Source: a bacterium
Lineage (GTDB): Bacteria > Chloroflexota > Dormibacteria > UBA8260 > Bog-877
Assembly: GCA_021817185.1 (NCBI GenBank)
Contig: JAKAVU010000163.1
Location: forward strand, 1 to 5,649
Reading direction: 5' to 3'
DNA length: 5,649 nucleotides
How positions within the stretch are numbered: the first letter of the stretch is position 1; each line of letters begins with the position of its first letter. The notes beneath the pieces are model-generated. The model saw only the letters and a list, made by a program, of their open reading frames with translations. It had not been told where the DNA came from and searched no databases. The position numbers were made by a program, and so were the translations under genes. Below are positions 5,109 to 5,649 of this stretch, piece after piece.

Positions 5109-5524
5109 CCTCCAGCTTTCCCGGGGTGGTTCAGCTGATCACCTGGGTTAGGGTCTTCACCAGCTCCGGGAAGCTTGGGCGCCGCAAGTACAAGACCAAG
5201 TTGACCAGCGGCCGTGGGATGGCGAGCCGGATCGCCGGGGCTCGGCTGCGCCGCCGGACGCCAGCGCCGGTTTCCGGAGCGCCACCTCCGATGGCGCTCT
5301 CACCGCCTCCAGCGGTCTGACAACAGCCGGCTGATTCGAGGCCTCCCCCAGCGGTAGGCTTCACTGTGCCCGAATTCAGGCTGAACTCGATCCGAGAGCT
5401 CCGTCGGGCCCGCTTCCGAGCGTGCAAGCTGCCCCGGGACGAGCGTTAGGCTGACTTCAGCCCTCGGTTTTGGCCCTCAGAATTGAGTTCAGGAGCAACT
5501 TTGCAACTCTAGCTGCAACTGTCG
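5109..5524. other. Stretch without a convincing gene
   Basis: Open frames exist on both strands, including 98 codons on minus from 5427, but they are rich in Gly, Arg, Pro and Ser, lack SD sites and show no recognisable domain. Visible structures are the tandem hairpins at 5277-5316 and a short stem GGCTG/CAGCC at 5449-5462 with TTTT eight bases later, too weak to call a terminator. CTGAACTC at 5381-5388 has inverted copies of its core at 5485-5492. Confidence 0.4.
5277..5316. repeat. Two tandem hairpins
   Basis: GAGCGCCA at 5277-5284 pairs perfectly with TGGCGCTC at 5292-5299 around CCTCCGA. Two bases later ACCGC at 5302-5306 pairs with GCGGT at 5312-5316 around CTCCA. On the minus strand the loops read TGGAG and TCGGAGG, so both expose GGAG. 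They lie about 210 bases beyond the 3' end of the tRNA on its own strand. Confidence 0.45.
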
Positions 5525-5601
5525 TGGTGCCCGCACCAGGACTCGAACCTGGAACCTTGGGATTAAGAGTCCCCTGCTCTAACCAATTGAGCCATGCGGG
5601 C
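5525..5601 (-). tRNA. tRNA-Lys (anticodon CTT), CCA encoded
   Basis: On the minus strand the acceptor stem GCCCGCA pairs with TGCGGGC. The D-arm is GCTC/GAGC, the anticodon loop is CTCTTAA (anticodon at plus-strand 5565-5567), and the T-arm is CCAGG-TTCGAGT-CCTGG. The discriminator is A, followed by an encoded CCA (5525-5527). The anticodon decodes AAG, lysine. The outermost pair of the anticodon stem (27-43) is G-A, so that stem has four good pairs. tRNA 3' ends are common integration sites, and all the accessory material lies on the 3' side of this gene. Confidence 0.95.
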
Positions 5602-5609
5602 CGCCTCCC

Positions 5610-5615
5610 AGTTTA
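5610..5615 (-). promoter_or_regulatory. Candidate -10 box of the tRNA gene
   Basis: TAAACT on the minus strand fits TANNNT and ends 8 bases before the mature 5' end of the tRNA. That would leave almost no leader. No clear -35 hexamer is seen before the window ends. Confidence 0.28.
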
Positions 5616-5649
5616 GCCGCCAGGCGGAAGGTGGGATGCGTTGCCCGCC

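Noticed and set aside
5131..5427. 98-codon minus-strand ORF beyond the tRNA 3' end, considered as an integrase fragment
   Set aside because: No SD, low-complexity Gly/Arg/Ser composition, two hairpins inside it and no catalytic motif of a recombinase.
1..5649. CRISPR array or regular direct-repeat array
   Set aside because: No short repeat recurs at regular spacing; the repeated units are diverged genes and Rhs fragments.

Overview
This window is GC-rich DNA with SD-led GTG/ATG starts, GTGA/ATGA gene overlaps and one leaderless-looking -10 site. Together these suggest an actinobacterium (Actinomycetota), but no taxonomic marker fixes this. The region is accessory: short membrane-protein genes, decayed Rhs/YD-repeat slivers and a broken transposase, ending near a tRNA-Lys(CTT) on the minus strand.

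Layout. The window opens inside a frameshifted Rhs-core remnant (1-118). A 161-residue membrane protein built from two copies of a hairpin unit follows (296-781). Its stop is overlapped by a second Rhs remnant (771-1082). A convergent minus-strand pair of membrane proteins (2131 down to 1251) comes next, and a regulatory-looking intergenic stretch (2132-2435) with mutually exclusive hairpins separates it from the plus-strand genes. From 2436 to 4551 runs a tightly packed plus-strand array with 4-bp overlaps. It contains a 37-codon small ORF, a paralogue lacking its membrane segments, three full-length paralogues, a doubtful bridging ORF and a third Rhs sliver that is still open. After 4551 come an IS630-like transposase remnant (4614-4855), a small two-TM protein (4866-5108), a stretch with hairpins but no convincing gene, and the tRNA.

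Main interpretation. Three full paralogues share an N-terminal L-[IV]-G-[EP]-[ES]-A motif, a two-helix membrane hairpin and a C-terminal W-x-x-AIERAK motif; I do not recognise the family. Rhs-core slivers, all from the same short part of the core just before the variable toxin region, sit between the membrane-protein genes and overlap their stop codons. This looks like the remains of an array of orphan Rhs toxin/immunity cassettes in which the toxin tips are gone and candidate membrane immunity genes persist and have duplicated. The Rhs slivers and the paralogy are visible in the sequence; the immunity role is inference.
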